A DNA stretch of 51,533 nucleotides from the NCBI RefSeq assembly GCF_006782915.1, contig NZ_VCNP01000057.1, positions 1 to 51,533 of the forward strand, read 5' to 3'. This DNA is from Streptomyces calvus (GTDB taxonomy: Bacteria > Actinomycetota > Actinomycetes > Streptomycetales > Streptomycetaceae). A model generated the notes under the pieces. It searched no databases. It had not been told where the DNA came from and saw only the letters and a list, made by a program, of their open reading frames with translations. Positions 38,621 to 47,391 of the stretch are shown here, piece after piece; the first letter of the stretch is position 1, and each line of letters opens with the position of its first letter. Both the position numbers and the translations under genes were made by a program.

Positions 38621-38649
38621 AACGTAGAGCGGGTGCCCGGGGGTGTCAA
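38621..38649 (-). promoter_or_regulatory. Promoter TTGACA-N17-TACGTT of the GH172-ABC operon
   Basis: On the minus strand, TTGACA (38644-38649) and TACGTT (38621-38626) are 17 bp apart, a near-consensus vegetative promoter. The start point would be about 38614. Confidence 0.75.
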
Positions 38650-38745
38650 GAGGTGAGACGGTGGTGCGCCTTCCTGGTCGGTCAGCTCTGTCTGACGTGC
38701 CTTTTCTCTGGAACGACTGCGGTCCTTGCGCGCTCTCTTGACGCT

Positions 38746-38757
38746 GAAATCGATTTC
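38746..38757. promoter_or_regulatory. Operator GAAATCGATTTC before the FGGY kinase
   Basis: A perfect 12-bp palindrome of the same family (CTGAAATCGATTTCTG), just downstream of a TTGACG hexamer at 38738-38743 and 15 bp before the kinase ATG. Confidence 0.75.
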
Positions 38758-38772
38758 TGCAAGCGTTCGCTC

Positions 38773-40251
38773 ATGCCTCGCAACGCAGTCATCGGTGTGG
38801 ACATCGGCACCTCGAGCAGCAAGGGCGTCCTCGTCGGCCTCGACGGCACGCTGATCCGTTCCGCGGTACGGGAGCACACGCCCGACAGACCGGGACCCGG
38901 CCGCTTCGAGATGGACGCCTCGGTGTGGTGGCGCGAGTTCGGCGAGCTCTCCCGGGAGCTGACGGCCGCCGGTGACACCACCGTGGTCGCCGTGGGCGTC
39001 AGCGGCATGGGCCCGTGCGTGCTGCTGACCGACGAGCACGACACACCGCTGCGCCCGGCCGTCCTCTACGGCGTCGACACCCGCTCCGTCGCCCAGATCC
39101 GCCGGATCGAGAAGGAACTCGGCGCCGACGCGATCATCGCCCGCGGCGGATCCGCGCTGACCACCCAGGCGGCCGGACCCAAGATCGCCTGGATCGCCGA
39201 GGAGGAACCCGGTCTCTACGCCCGGGCCCGCCGTCTGTACATGCCGAGCTCCTGGCTGGTCAGGAAGCTCACCGGCGCCTACGTCCTGGACCACCACTCG
39301 GCCAGCCAGTGCACCCCGCTCTACGACACCCACGCCGGCGACTGGTACGCGCCCTGGGCCGAGCAGGTGGCCCCCGGCATCGACCTGCCGCCGCTGCGCT
39401 GGTCCGGCGAGGCGGCCGGCGTCCTCACCGCGGAGGCGGCCCGCGAAACCGGCCTGCCGGCCGGCATCCCCGTCACCACCGGCACCGTCGACGCCTGGGC
39501 CGAGGCCCTCAGCGTCGGCGCGCAGCACACCGGTGACCTGATGCTCATGTACGGCACGACCATGTTCCTGATCCACACCGTGCCCGAGCCGCTCACCAGC
39601 CCGTCGCTGTGGGGCACGGTCGGCGCGCTGCCCGGCACCCGCAACCTGGCCGGCGGCATGGCGACCTCCGGCGCCGTCACCAACTGGCTGCGCGACCTGT
39701 TCACCGGCGCCGACCACACCGAACTCACGCGCCTCGCCGCCGAGTCGGGCCCCGGCGCCAACGGCCTGCTGCTCCTGCCGTACTTCTCCGGCGAGCGCAC
39801 CCCGGTCATGGATCCCCACGCCCGGGGAGTGATCGCCGGACTGACCCTCTCCCACACCCGCGGCGACCTCTACCGGGCCGCCCTGGAGGCCACCGGCTTC
39901 GGCGTCCGGCACAACATCGAGACCATCGAGGCGGCCGGGGGCGGCATCCGCCGCGTGGTCGCCGTCGGCGGCGGCACCCAGGGCCCCCTGTGGACCCGGA
40001 TCGTCTCCGACATCACCGGCCGCCCGCAGGAACTGCGCACCGTCACCATCGGCGCGAGCTACGGCGGCGCGCTGCTGGCGGCCCAACTCGTCGCGGACGT
40101 CTCGATCGACGACTGGAACCCCGTCCGCGAGACGGTCAGCCCCCGGACGGAGTCCGCCGCGCGCTACGACGAGCTGTACGCCCTGTACCGCCGGCTGTAC
40201 CCGGACACCATGGCGACCGTGCACGCCCTGGCGGCGGTGCAGGACCGCTGA
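38773..40251 (+). CDS. FGGY-family carbohydrate kinase
   Basis: A 492-aa sugar kinase related to xylulokinase and ribulokinase. DIGTSSSKG (10-18) is the first phosphate loop. Catalytic Asp240 is in TGTVDAWAEAL, the adenosine-side motif is RVVAVGGGTQGPLWTRIVSD and the substrate loop is SGERTPVMDPHARG. It uses ATP to phosphorylate a ketose at C5 or C1. An upstream ATG at 38653 exists, but the operator and promoter lie inside that extension, so I use 38773, which starts the fold correctly. Given the isomerase next to it, D-ribulose or a related ketose is the likely substrate. It is divergent from the GH172 operon and shares the regulator. Confidence 0.93.
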   Translation: MPRNAVIGVDIGTSSSKGVLVGLDGTLIRSAVREHTPDRPGPGRFEMDASVWWREFGELSRELTAAGDTTVVAVGVSGMGPCVLLTDEHDTPLRPAVLYGVDTRSVAQIRRIEKELGADAIIARGGSALTTQAAGPKIAWIAEEEPGLYARARRLYMPSSWLVRKLTGAYVLDHHSASQCTPLYDTHAGDWYAPWAEQVAPGIDLPPLRWSGEAAGVLTAEAARETGLPAGIPVTTGTVDAWAEALSVGAQHTGDLMLMYGTTMFLIHTVPEPLTSPSLWGTVGALPGTRNLAGGMATSGAVTNWLRDLFTGADHTELTRLAAESGPGANGLLLLPYFSGERTPVMDPHARGVIAGLTLSHTRGDLYRAALEATGFGVRHNIETIEAAGGGIRRVVAVGGGTQGPLWTRIVSDITGRPQELRTVTIGASYGGALLAAQLVADVSIDDWNPVRETVSPRTESAARYDELYALYRRLYPDTMATVHALAAVQDR

Positions 40252-40279
40252 CCTGCTGACCTTCTGACCTGCTGACCCG
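40248..40279. repeat. 8-bp repeat CTGACCTG, 4 units, starting on the kinase stop codon
   Basis: Units CTGACCTG, CTGACCTT, CTGACCTG, CTGACCCG begin with the base before the TGA stop (40249-40251), so extra TGA triplets follow. Confidence 0.85.
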
Positions 40280-40390
40280 GCCGGCCGGCGGGTCGCGCGG
40301 CGCGGGCGGCGCGTCCGCCCAACCGGTGCCGGCCTCGCAACGGCCGACCCCGACCGTCCTACCCCAACCGTCCGCCCCGGCCACTTCGCC

Positions 40391-40628
40391 CGGACCGTCC
40401 GGCTGCGACCGTCCGACCGTATAACCGTCCGACCGTATAACCGCCCGACTGCTCGACCGCGTGACTGCTCGACCGCCTGACCGACGGCCGGGCGACCGCC
40501 CGACCGAATGACCACCCGACCGGCCGACCGCGTGACCGGCTGCCGACCGGCCGGCCGCGTGACCGGCTGCCGACCGGCGGACCGCGTGACCGGCGGCCGA
40601 TCGACCGACTGCATGACTGCCCGACCGG
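40391..40628. repeat. Degenerate 8-bp repeat (GACCGNNC/T), about 28 units
   Basis: The core is ACCGTCCGACCGTATA repeated exactly twice (16 bp), then diverging 16-bp units and two near-identical 27-bp units (ACCGGCTGCCGACCGGC...). The GACCG step recurs about every 8 bases. Confidence 0.8.
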
Positions 40629-40691
40629 GGCGCGGACGGTGCCGGTCGCACACCGTTCACCGCCCGCGCCCGGCCCGACGCGGCGGCCATC

Positions 40692-40730
40692 GCCACCGGC
40701 CACCGCCACCGGCCACCGCCACCGGCCACC
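40692..40730. repeat. 13-bp repeat GCCACCGGCCACC, 3 units
   Basis: Three exact copies, head to tail. Confidence 0.9.
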
Positions 40731-40929
40731 GCCGCCGGGCCTTAGCCACCGGCCGGCGCGTCGGGCCGGCCGTCCACCGCCGCCGAGTCCCGCACCGCGC
40801 GGCGAGTACAGCCGCACCGGCGTACCGCCCCCGGCACCGCCCCCTCCCGCCACCTCCCGCCCACCGACCACCGCCCGCTCGACCCTCCGCCCGCAACCCC
40901 GGGCCGGACGCACTACCAACGGAGAGCGC

Positions 40930-42564
40930 ATGACCGCGTACACCCTGCCCGAGCTCCGCCGGCCGCCGGCCGCCGAGCCGAACACCGTCTACACCGTGGC
41001 CAGCGGCGACCTCCGCCCCGCCGCCAACACCACCTGCTGGCCCACACAGGAGAAGCTGGAGAGCGATCTCGCCGCGGCGGTCGCGGACCTCGGCTGGACC
41101 GTCCGCCGCGGCCACCCGGTCGACGCGGCCAAGGGCCACGGCTTCATCGACAGCCAGCGCGCCGGCATGGAGGTCTTCAAGAGCATCCCGAAGGACGCGC
41201 CGCTGATCGTCGTCGAGGCGGTCTGGCAGTACAGCCACCACGTCCTCGCCGGCCTGCGCAGCCACCGGGGCCCGATCCTGGTCGTCGCCAACTGGAGCGG
41301 CGAATTCCCGGGCCTGGTGGGTCTGCTGAACCTCGCCGGCAGCCTCACCAAGGCGGGCCGCGACTACTCGGTCCTGTGGAGCCCGGACTTCACCGACGAC
41401 TGGGCGCGCGACGGCCTGCGCACCTGGCTGGAGACCGGCACCCTCACCCACGACACCAGCCACGTCCGGCCGCTGCCGCCCCTGTCCGAGGACCCCGAGA
41501 CCGCACTCGGCGTCGCGCTGGCCCGGCAGCTGCGCGAGGAGAAGGCGATCATCGGCGTCTTCGACGAGGGCTGCATGGGCATGTACAACGCCATCATCGA
41601 CGACGAGTTCCTCAACCCCCTCGGCATCTACAAGGAACGCCTCTCGCAGAGCGCCCTCGTCGCCGAGATGAACACGGTCGCCGACGAGGAGGCGCAGGCC
41701 GTCCGCGCCTGGCTGGACGACGCCGGCATGACCTTCCACACCGGCACCGACGAGGCCACCGAACTCACCGACGCCCAACTGCTCAGCCAGTTCAAGATGT
41801 ACATCGCCGCGCTGCGCATCTCCGACGACTTCGGACTGGACGCGGTCGGCATCCAGTACCAGCAGGGCCTGAAGGACACCGTCCCGGCCAGTGACCTCGC
41901 CGAGGGCCTGCTCAACAACGTCCAGCGCCCGCCCGTACGCAGCCGCGACGGCGCCCGCGAACTGTACGCTGGCGCGCCGCTGCCGCACTTCAACGAGGTC
42001 GACGAGGGCGTCGCCGTGGACTCCCTGGTCACCAACCGCATCTGGACGGCGATGGGCCTCGACCCGGCCACCACCCTGCACGACATCCGCTGGGGCGAGG
42101 AGTACGAGGGCCGGTTCGTCTGGGTCTTCGAGATCTCCGGCTCGGTACCGGCCTCCCACCACGGCGGCTACGACAAGTCGTACAGCATGCGTCAGCCCCC
42201 GATGTTCTTCCCGCTCGGCGGCGGCACCCTCAGCGGGGTCTCCAAGCCGGGCGAGATCGTCTGGTCGCGCGTGTTCCTGATGGACGGCCGGCTCCACGTC
42301 GACCTCGGCCGCGCGAGCGCCGTCGAACTGCCGGAGGAGGAGACGCGGCGCCGGCTCGACGCCACCAACCACCAGTGGCCGATCATGCACGCGGTCCTGC
42401 ACGGCGTCACCCGCGACCAGTTCATGGCCCGCCACCGCGCCAACCACCTCAACGTCGCCTACGCGCCCGACGCGGAGACCGCCGACAAGGCGCTGCGCGC
42501 CAAGGCGGCACTCTTCGCCGAACTCGGCGTCGAGGTGCACCTGTGCGGAGACGTGGCGCTGTAA
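40930..42564 (+). CDS. L-fucose/D-arabinose isomerase-like protein
   Basis: A 544-aa cytosolic protein of the FucI/AraA superfamily. The N-terminal Rossmann-like domain contains IVVEAVWQYSHHVLAGLRSH and PILVVANWSGEFPGLVGLLN. The middle region contains VFDEGCMGMYNAIIDDEF (210-227). The metal-binding part probably involves Glu356 and Asp358 (HFNEVDEG), and the C-terminal domain has QWPIMHAVLHGVTRDQFM, with a likely ligand His. FucI enzymes interconvert L-fucose/L-fuculose and, with the same C2-C4 stereochemistry, D-arabinose/D-ribulose. It is diverged from E. coli FucI, so substrate is inferred. ATG 40930 has GGAGAG upstream. Confidence 0.82.
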   Translation: MTAYTLPELRRPPAAEPNTVYTVASGDLRPAANTTCWPTQEKLESDLAAAVADLGWTVRRGHPVDAAKGHGFIDSQRAGMEVFKSIPKDAPLIVVEAVWQYSHHVLAGLRSHRGPILVVANWSGEFPGLVGLLNLAGSLTKAGRDYSVLWSPDFTDDWARDGLRTWLETGTLTHDTSHVRPLPPLSEDPETALGVALARQLREEKAIIGVFDEGCMGMYNAIIDDEFLNPLGIYKERLSQSALVAEMNTVADEEAQAVRAWLDDAGMTFHTGTDEATELTDAQLLSQFKMYIAALRISDDFGLDAVGIQYQQGLKDTVPASDLAEGLLNNVQRPPVRSRDGARELYAGAPLPHFNEVDEGVAVDSLVTNRIWTAMGLDPATTLHDIRWGEEYEGRFVWVFEISGSVPASHHGGYDKSYSMRQPPMFFPLGGGTLSGVSKPGEIVWSRVFLMDGRLHVDLGRASAVELPEEETRRRLDATNHQWPIMHAVLHGVTRDQFMARHRANHLNVAYAPDAETADKALRAKAALFAELGVEVHLCGDVAL

Positions 42565-42678
42565 CCACCCGAGCGGCATCACGCCGCCACCTGCCGGTGG
42601 TCCGCCCGTCGCCCACCGCCCCCGTGCGGGCAGCGGGCGGACCACCACCGCACGCACCGGAACACCCGCGTACCGGAC

Positions 42679-42762
42679 CGCACACCTTCCGGAACGCACA
42701 CCTTCCGGACCACGACCACCGGACCACGACCACCGGACCACGACCGCCGCAACACCACCCGC
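42679..42762. repeat. 16-bp (2x) and 14-bp (4x) tandem repeats
   Basis: CGCACACCTTCCGGAA/C occurs at 42679-42694 and 42695-42710. GGACCACGACCACC occurs at 42707, 42721 and 42735, with a variant at 42749. It fills the 266-bp gap between the isomerase and the secreted protein. Confidence 0.85.
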
Positions 42763-42830
42763 AACTCACCTACCGGGACACCCGCGTACCGGAACACCGC
42801 ATGCACCGGAATCCGCCGAGGAGTACACCC

Positions 42831-44516
42831 GTGCGCACATCCAGAGTCCTGATCACCCTGGTGGCCGGGCTGGCCGCCGTCACCACGCTGTCCGCCCCGG
42901 CCGCGCCCGCCGTCCCGGCGGACGGCCGCCCCGCCCCCTCCCGCGCGGCACTCGCCAACCCCGAGCAGAGCACCTTCTTCTCCACCGCCGCCGTGGACCC
43001 AGGCGCCACCGTGGGCGCCCCCGCCATCGGCGACAACAAGGAACACGGCGACCTGTGGCCGTCCTGCTGGTCGGACGACGACCACGTCTACACGGCGTAC
43101 GGCGACGGGGTGGGCTTCGGAGACACCTGGCACGACATCGGCGTGGCCCGCATCAGCGGCATGCCGGGCAACCTGACCGGCACCCAGAAGGCCACCGGCG
43201 ACCGGGTCGGCCGGATCTGGGGCGACCCCGCGCAGTACTACCGCAAGCCCACCGGCATGGTCTGTGTGGACGGCGACCTCTACCTCGCCGTCCAGGACCT
43301 CAAGCGCGGCACCCTCGACCACGCGCCCAGCGCGACGATCGTCAAGTCCACGGACAAGGGCGCCACCTGGACGTCCGACAGGACCACGCCGATGTTCTCC
43401 GACGAGAAGTTCACCACGGTGATGTTCCTGGACCACGGCAAGGACAACGCGAACAGTCCCGACGGATACGTCTACGCCTACGGCCTGGACCACAACTGGC
43501 GCGACACCTTCGACCCCGACCCGGACCCGGTCGACCTCTACCTGGCCCGCGTCCCCGCGACCTCGATCCAGGACCGCTCCACCTGGCAGTTCTACGCCGG
43601 TGACAGCGGCGGCACCGCCAGGTGGACCTCCAGCATCGACCTGCGGGTCCCGGTCCTGCACGACGACCGCCGCATCTACCGGAACGTCGGCACGCCCGGC
43701 CGGGTCAGGGACCTCAGCATGCTCAGCCAGGGCGGCGTGGTCTACAACAAGGCGCTCGATCGCTACCTCTACACGTCCTGGACGGAGTACACCTTCGAGT
43801 TCTACGAGGCGCCCACACCGTGGGGCCCGTGGAAGCACTTCACCCCGAAGGACTTCGGCGGCTACCCCTGGACCCACACCAAGCACGGCGGCTACGCCAC
43901 CACCATCCCGTCCAAGTACATCAGCGCCGACGGAACGTCCATGTGGCTCCAGTCCAACGTCTGCCCGTGCGGCGGCGGTTACCCGGCCGGCGACTTCTGG
44001 GCGTACACCTACTCCCTGCGCCGGCTCTCCCTCACCCCCGCCGTCCCCACCACCCCCGGCAACGGCCCCGACGCGACCCGCAACCTCGCACGCGAGGACG
44101 GCACCGTGCCCGTCGAACGCGCCACCCACTTCGGCACCGCCGCCTACAACGACGGCGACACGGCCCAGAACGAGGACGACTGGAACGACGAACGCAAGAC
44201 CACCAGTTGGTGGGGCTACACCTGGCCGCGCCAGTACCACCTCAACCGGGTCGCCTACACCACCGGCCGGATGTTCGGCGACGGCGGCTGGTTCAGCAGC
44301 GCCCCGCGCGTCCAGGTCCGGCGCGACGGAGTCTGGACCGACGTCACCGGCCAGAGCGTGACACCGTCCTACCCGACGTCGTCGGCCGCCGGCACGAACC
44401 GCACCTACGTCTTCGACTTCGACACCACCAGTGGCGACGGCGTGCGCATCGTCGGCGGCAGCGGCGGCACCCAGACCTTCACCTCGATCGCCGAACTGGA
44501 GGTCCACCACCGCTAG
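42831..44516 (+). CDS. Secreted beta-propeller hydrolase-like protein (DUF4185/sialidase-like) with C-terminal discoidin-like domain
   Basis: A 561-aa exported protein. Residues 1-32 are a signal peptide (VLITLVAGLAAVTTLSAPA). The central propeller has about five blade-like segments: GDLWPSCWSDDDHVYTAYGD, MVCVDGDLYLAVQD, KSTDKGATWTSDRT (Asp-box-like), YVYAYGLDHNWRDTF and YLYTSWTEYTFEFYEAP. The last about 140 residues form a discoidin/CBM-like sandwich (RTYVFDFDTTSGDGVRIVGG). The fold matches GH43/GH93/DUF4185-type hydrolases; DUF4185 includes endo-D-arabinanases (GH183), but I cannot confirm membership. GTG 42831 has GAGGAG upstream. It follows the isomerase in the same direction, so it probably makes the extracellular oligosaccharide. 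Confidence 0.7.
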   Translation: MRTSRVLITLVAGLAAVTTLSAPAAPAVPADGRPAPSRAALANPEQSTFFSTAAVDPGATVGAPAIGDNKEHGDLWPSCWSDDDHVYTAYGDGVGFGDTWHDIGVARISGMPGNLTGTQKATGDRVGRIWGDPAQYYRKPTGMVCVDGDLYLAVQDLKRGTLDHAPSATIVKSTDKGATWTSDRTTPMFSDEKFTTVMFLDHGKDNANSPDGYVYAYGLDHNWRDTFDPDPDPVDLYLARVPATSIQDRSTWQFYAGDSGGTARWTSSIDLRVPVLHDDRRIYRNVGTPGRVRDLSMLSQGGVVYNKALDRYLYTSWTEYTFEFYEAPTPWGPWKHFTPKDFGGYPWTHTKHGGYATTIPSKYISADGTSMWLQSNVCPCGGGYPAGDFWAYTYSLRRLSLTPAVPTTPGNGPDATRNLAREDGTVPVERATHFGTAAYNDGDTAQNEDDWNDERKTTSWWGYTWPRQYHLNRVAYTTGRMFGDGGWFSSAPRVQVRRDGVWTDVTGQSVTPSYPTSSAAGTNRTYVFDFDTTSGDGVRIVGGSGGTQTFTSIAELEVHHR

Positions 44517-44621
44517 AGGGCGCCTTTCGGATCTTTCCGGGGCGCGGGACCCCTGGGGTGCCGTCCGGATCTTGCCGAGCCGAGCGACACCCCCGGCCGG
44601 CACCCGAGCGGCAAAAGGCAC

Positions 44622-44651
44622 CTGACAGGTCGTGACGCGGCGGGCTATGCT
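44622..44651 (+). promoter_or_regulatory. Promoter CTGACA-N18-TATGCT for the MoxR operon
   Basis: CTGACA (44622-44627) and TATGCT (44646-44651) are 18 bp apart. The expected start point (about 44658) coincides with an ATG at 44659. Confidence 0.65.
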
Positions 44652-44658
44652 CGCCGCG

Positions 44659-44715
44659 ATGACCACTCACTCCGATCACAGATTGGAGGTCCCGTCCACG
44701 CAAGGTGAGTGCTGA
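44659..44715 (+). CDS. 18-codon leader ORF, probably leaderless, overlapping the next gene
   Basis: It encodes MTTHSDHRLEVPSTQGEC and stops with TGA at 44713-44715, sharing the A with the ATG of the next gene (TGATG). The ATG lies at the predicted transcription start, so it would be translated without a 5' UTR, which is common in actinomycetes. GGAGG inside it (44675-44679) is too far to serve the next gene; AAGGTGAG near its end does. It may simply couple translation, or act as a regulatory peptide. It contains one Cys, as the last residue. Confidence 0.45.
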   Translation: MTTHSDHRLEVPSTQGEC

Positions 44716-46100
44716 TGCGCACACACCCTTCGGACGGGGACTCCCGCCTTTCCTTCTGGCAGCGCGTGCGTGCGTACGCCGTGCCGCCCTCCATGATCGA
44801 GACCGCGACCGCCCGCCGCCGCGTCGGCGACTGGGCCGGGGCGTGCGCCGCCGCGGGCATCGACACCGACCTCTGCCTGCGCCGCATCGCCCGCACCCAC
44901 GGCCGGGACCTCGCGGCACAGGTCCGCGCCGACCTACGGCACTTGGCACCCGACCTGCTGCGCTGGCACATGCCGAGAATCGCCCCGGACGGACTCCTGC
45001 GCCCCGGCCTGACCATCGCCCTGGCCCGCTACGACGTCCCGGACCCCGGCGGGCCGCGCCCGGTGCACCTGGTCGTCCGGACACCGCCCGCCTGGGCGGC
45101 CGGCGGCCAGCGCATCGAGCTCACCCTGTGGGACGGCTCCCGGCTCCGCGACAGGGCCTGCTCCCACCCGCATCCGCGCCCCGGACCGCGCTTCCGCCTC
45201 GACCTCCACCGCCACCTGTGGGACGCCCGCCGCACGGACGAACTGCGCCACCGTTGCGGCGCGGACCGCCCGGACGACGACGCACCGGCCGAGCCGCCGG
45301 AGCTGCTGCCGCCCGGGCACCACTGCGCCGTCGACCGGTGGGCCGACGAGGCGCGGATCGTGCTGCGCGACGCCGGGCGCACCAGCGGTGCCGTCGCGGT
45401 ACGGGCAGGCGGCGGACTCCGGCTGGTGCTGACCGTCGACGACGACGGACCCGTGCCCCCGGGTGCGCGGATCCGCCCACCGGACTCCACCGCCCGAGGC
45501 CCCGCGCTGCCGGTCCTGCCCGACGCGGCCACCCACGTCCTGCCCGACCTCGAACTGCTCCGGAACGGCGCGATCGAGGCCGGCCGGCTGCATCCGCTGG
45601 TCGCCGCCGCCCTCGCACCGGGCCGCACGGCGACCGGCCCACCCCCGCCACCGGACCGTCCGGGCCAACCCCACCTCGTGGACTGCCGCGGCGCACGGCA
45701 CCGCATCGGCCTGGTCGACGGCGTCCTCGTCCCCCTGGACCACGACCCGGACGAGATCCGCCGCGAGGAACTGCTGGCCGCGCTCACCGGCCCGCCCCTG
45801 CCCTGCGTCCAGGCCATCGACCGGGCACACCGCCGCCCGGACTGCCTCACCGGGGTACGCGAACGACTGGCGCACGGCGACACCGCCGGTGCGCTCGCCG
45901 TCGTCGAAAACCTGCTGGGACCCCGTGCGCGCCTGCGCGGCGGACCCCTGAAGGACGCGCTCCAGGCAGCCGCGGAACGCCGGATCGCCTACGGCCTGTA
46001 CCGGACCGGTCTGCACGGACCCGCACCCGACCGCCTCCGCCCGGCCGTTCCCCGACCGCGCCGCCTGCGCGACCGCACGCGCCACGCGACCCTCACCTGA
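44715..46100 (+). CDS. Unknown protein of the MoxR-DUF2201 operon
   Basis: A 461-aa soluble protein with no recognised domain. The N-terminal 80 residues (SMIETATARRRVGDWAGACA, LCLRRIARTHGRDLAAQVRA) look like a small helical repeat. The middle (about 95-300) is beta-rich with Gly/Pro and Arg (VDRWADEARIVLRDAGRTSG). The C-terminal part (about 360-440) repeats a helical motif similar to the N-terminus (VRERLAHGDTAGALAVVENL). That pattern suggests helical ends around a beta core. The ATG at 44715 was chosen because AAGGTGAG sits at proper distance and an upstream GTG at 44709 is too close. It is 70 bp before the MoxR gene. Function unknown; likely a partner of the AAA/VWA pair. Confidence 0.75.
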   Translation: MRTHPSDGDSRLSFWQRVRAYAVPPSMIETATARRRVGDWAGACAAAGIDTDLCLRRIARTHGRDLAAQVRADLRHLAPDLLRWHMPRIAPDGLLRPGLTIALARYDVPDPGGPRPVHLVVRTPPAWAAGGQRIELTLWDGSRLRDRACSHPHPRPGPRFRLDLHRHLWDARRTDELRHRCGADRPDDDAPAEPPELLPPGHHCAVDRWADEARIVLRDAGRTSGAVAVRAGGGLRLVLTVDDDGPVPPGARIRPPDSTARGPALPVLPDAATHVLPDLELLRNGAIEAGRLHPLVAAALAPGRTATGPPPPPDRPGQPHLVDCRGARHRIGLVDGVLVPLDHDPDEIRREELLAALTGPPLPCVQAIDRAHRRPDCLTGVRERLAHGDTAGALAVVENLLGPRARLRGGPLKDALQAAAERRIAYGLYRTGLHGPAPDRLRPAVPRPRRLRDRTRHATLT

Positions 46101-46170
46101 CACCCCGGGGACCGCCGTCCCCGTGCCCCACCCACTCGTGCACCACCGACACACCCACAGGTGATCACCC

Positions 46171-47391
46171 ATGCCCACGCACACCCCTTCCCCCGCCGCA
46201 CGGCTCGACGTCGCCGGTGACCTGCTGACCCTCCTGCGCGACACCACCACCGAACCCCGCCCCGACACCCAGCTGGAGGCCCTCACCCTCGCCGTCGCCG
46301 CCGACCTGCCCGTCCTGCTCTGGGGCGAGCCGGGCATCGGCAAGACGGCCGCGCTCACCCAGTTGGCCACCGCCCTCGACCTGCCCCTGACCACCGTGAT
46401 CGCCAGCGTCCACGAACCGTCCGACTTCTCGGGGCTGCCCATCGTCGGCGACGACCCCGCCGAACAGGGCGTCCCCATGGCCCCGCCGGACTGGGCCGTT
46501 CGCCTGGTACGGGCCGGCCGGGGCCTGCTCTTCCTCGACGAGCTGTCCACCGCGCCCCCCGCCGTCCAGGCGGCCCTGCTGCGCCTGGTGCTGGAACGGC
46601 GGATCGGCGCCCTGCGGCTGCCGCCCGGCGTGCGGATCGTGGCCGCGGCCAATCCGCGGGCCTCGGCGGCCGACGGGTGGGAACTCAGCCCGCCGCTCGC
46701 GAACCGCTTCGTGCACCTCCGGTGGGCCCACGACCACGAGGTCGTCGTCCGCGGCCTCGGCGGCACCTGGCCGCACGCCACCCTGCCCGGGCTCGACCCC
46801 GGGAAGCTCCGCGACGCCGTGGACTTCGCCCGTCGTGCCGTGTGCCGGTTCCTCACCGCCCGGCCGCCGCTGGTGCACCGGCTGCCCAGCAGCGAGACCC
46901 GGAGGGGCGGCCCCTGGCCCTCCCCGCGCAGCTGGGAGATGACCCTGCACCTGATCGCGTTCGCGGCCGCCGCCGGCTCCTCCCGAGACGTCCTGTCCCT
47001 GCTGGTGCGCGGCACCGTCGGCGACGGGCCGGGCCTCGAACTGCTCGCGAGCCTGGACCGCATGGACCTTCCCGACCCCGAGGTGCTGCTCGCCGACCCG
47101 GCCGGCGCAGAGCTGCCCGAACGCGGCGATCTGCGCCAGGCCGTGCTCGACGCCGTGGTGGCGGCCGTGCGCGCCCGCCCGGAGAAGTCCCGCTGGGACG
47201 CGGCCTGGGCGCTCCTGGCCCGCGCGGTCGACACCGGCGCGCTCGACGTGGTGGTCGTCCCCGCCACCACCCTCGCCACCCTGCGCCGCGAGGACTGGGA
47301 CGTACCGGTGACGATCGACCGGCTCACCTCGGCCGTGGACCTGTCCCGGCGGGCCGACCGGGCCGCCGTCGCGGCGCGGGCCGGCCGATGA
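46171..47391 (+). CDS. MoxR-family AAA+ ATPase
   Basis: A 406-aa AAA+ protein. Walker A is GEPGIGKT (52-59), Walker B LLFLDELS (119-126), sensor 1 is in VRIVAAANPRAS and the Arg-rich arginine-finger region is LSPPLANRFVHLRW. MoxR enzymes act as chaperones that load metals or activate VWA-containing partners, as in the CbbX/MoxR groups. The C-terminal about 160 residues are helical and typical of the long form. The stop overlaps the start of the DUF2201 gene (ATGA), pointing to a direct partnership. ATG 46171 follows AGGTGAT. Confidence 0.95.
   Translation: MPTHTPSPAARLDVAGDLLTLLRDTTTEPRPDTQLEALTLAVAADLPVLLWGEPGIGKTAALTQLATALDLPLTTVIASVHEPSDFSGLPIVGDDPAEQGVPMAPPDWAVRLVRAGRGLLFLDELSTAPPAVQAALLRLVLERRIGALRLPPGVRIVAAANPRASAADGWELSPPLANRFVHLRWAHDHEVVVRGLGGTWPHATLPGLDPGKLRDAVDFARRAVCRFLTARPPLVHRLPSSETRRGGPWPSPRSWEMTLHLIAFAAAAGSSRDVLSLLVRGTVGDGPGLELLASLDRMDLPDPEVLLADPAGAELPERGDLRQAVLDAVVAAVRARPEKSRWDAAWALLARAVDTGALDVVVVPATTLATLRREDWDVPVTIDRLTSAVDLSRRADRAAVAARAGR

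Larger units (their letters stand above)
40252..40929. other. 678-bp spacer of repetitive DNA between kinase and isomerase
   Basis: Nearly all of it is tandem repeats (40248-40279, 40391-40628, 40692-40730). No gene is seen, and I see no further TGAAAT operator. The isomerase may be read through from the kinase promoter or have its own undetected promoter. Confidence 0.6.

Noticed and set aside
38653..38772. Upstream ATG (38653) as the start of the FGGY kinase
   Set aside because: The TTGACG box and the operator would lie inside the coding region, and the extra residues are not part of the kinase fold.
42831..44516. Plain sialidase call for the secreted propeller protein
   Set aside because: Only one Asp-box-like segment is present and the arginine triad of sialidases is not evident, so a broader propeller-hydrolase label is safer.
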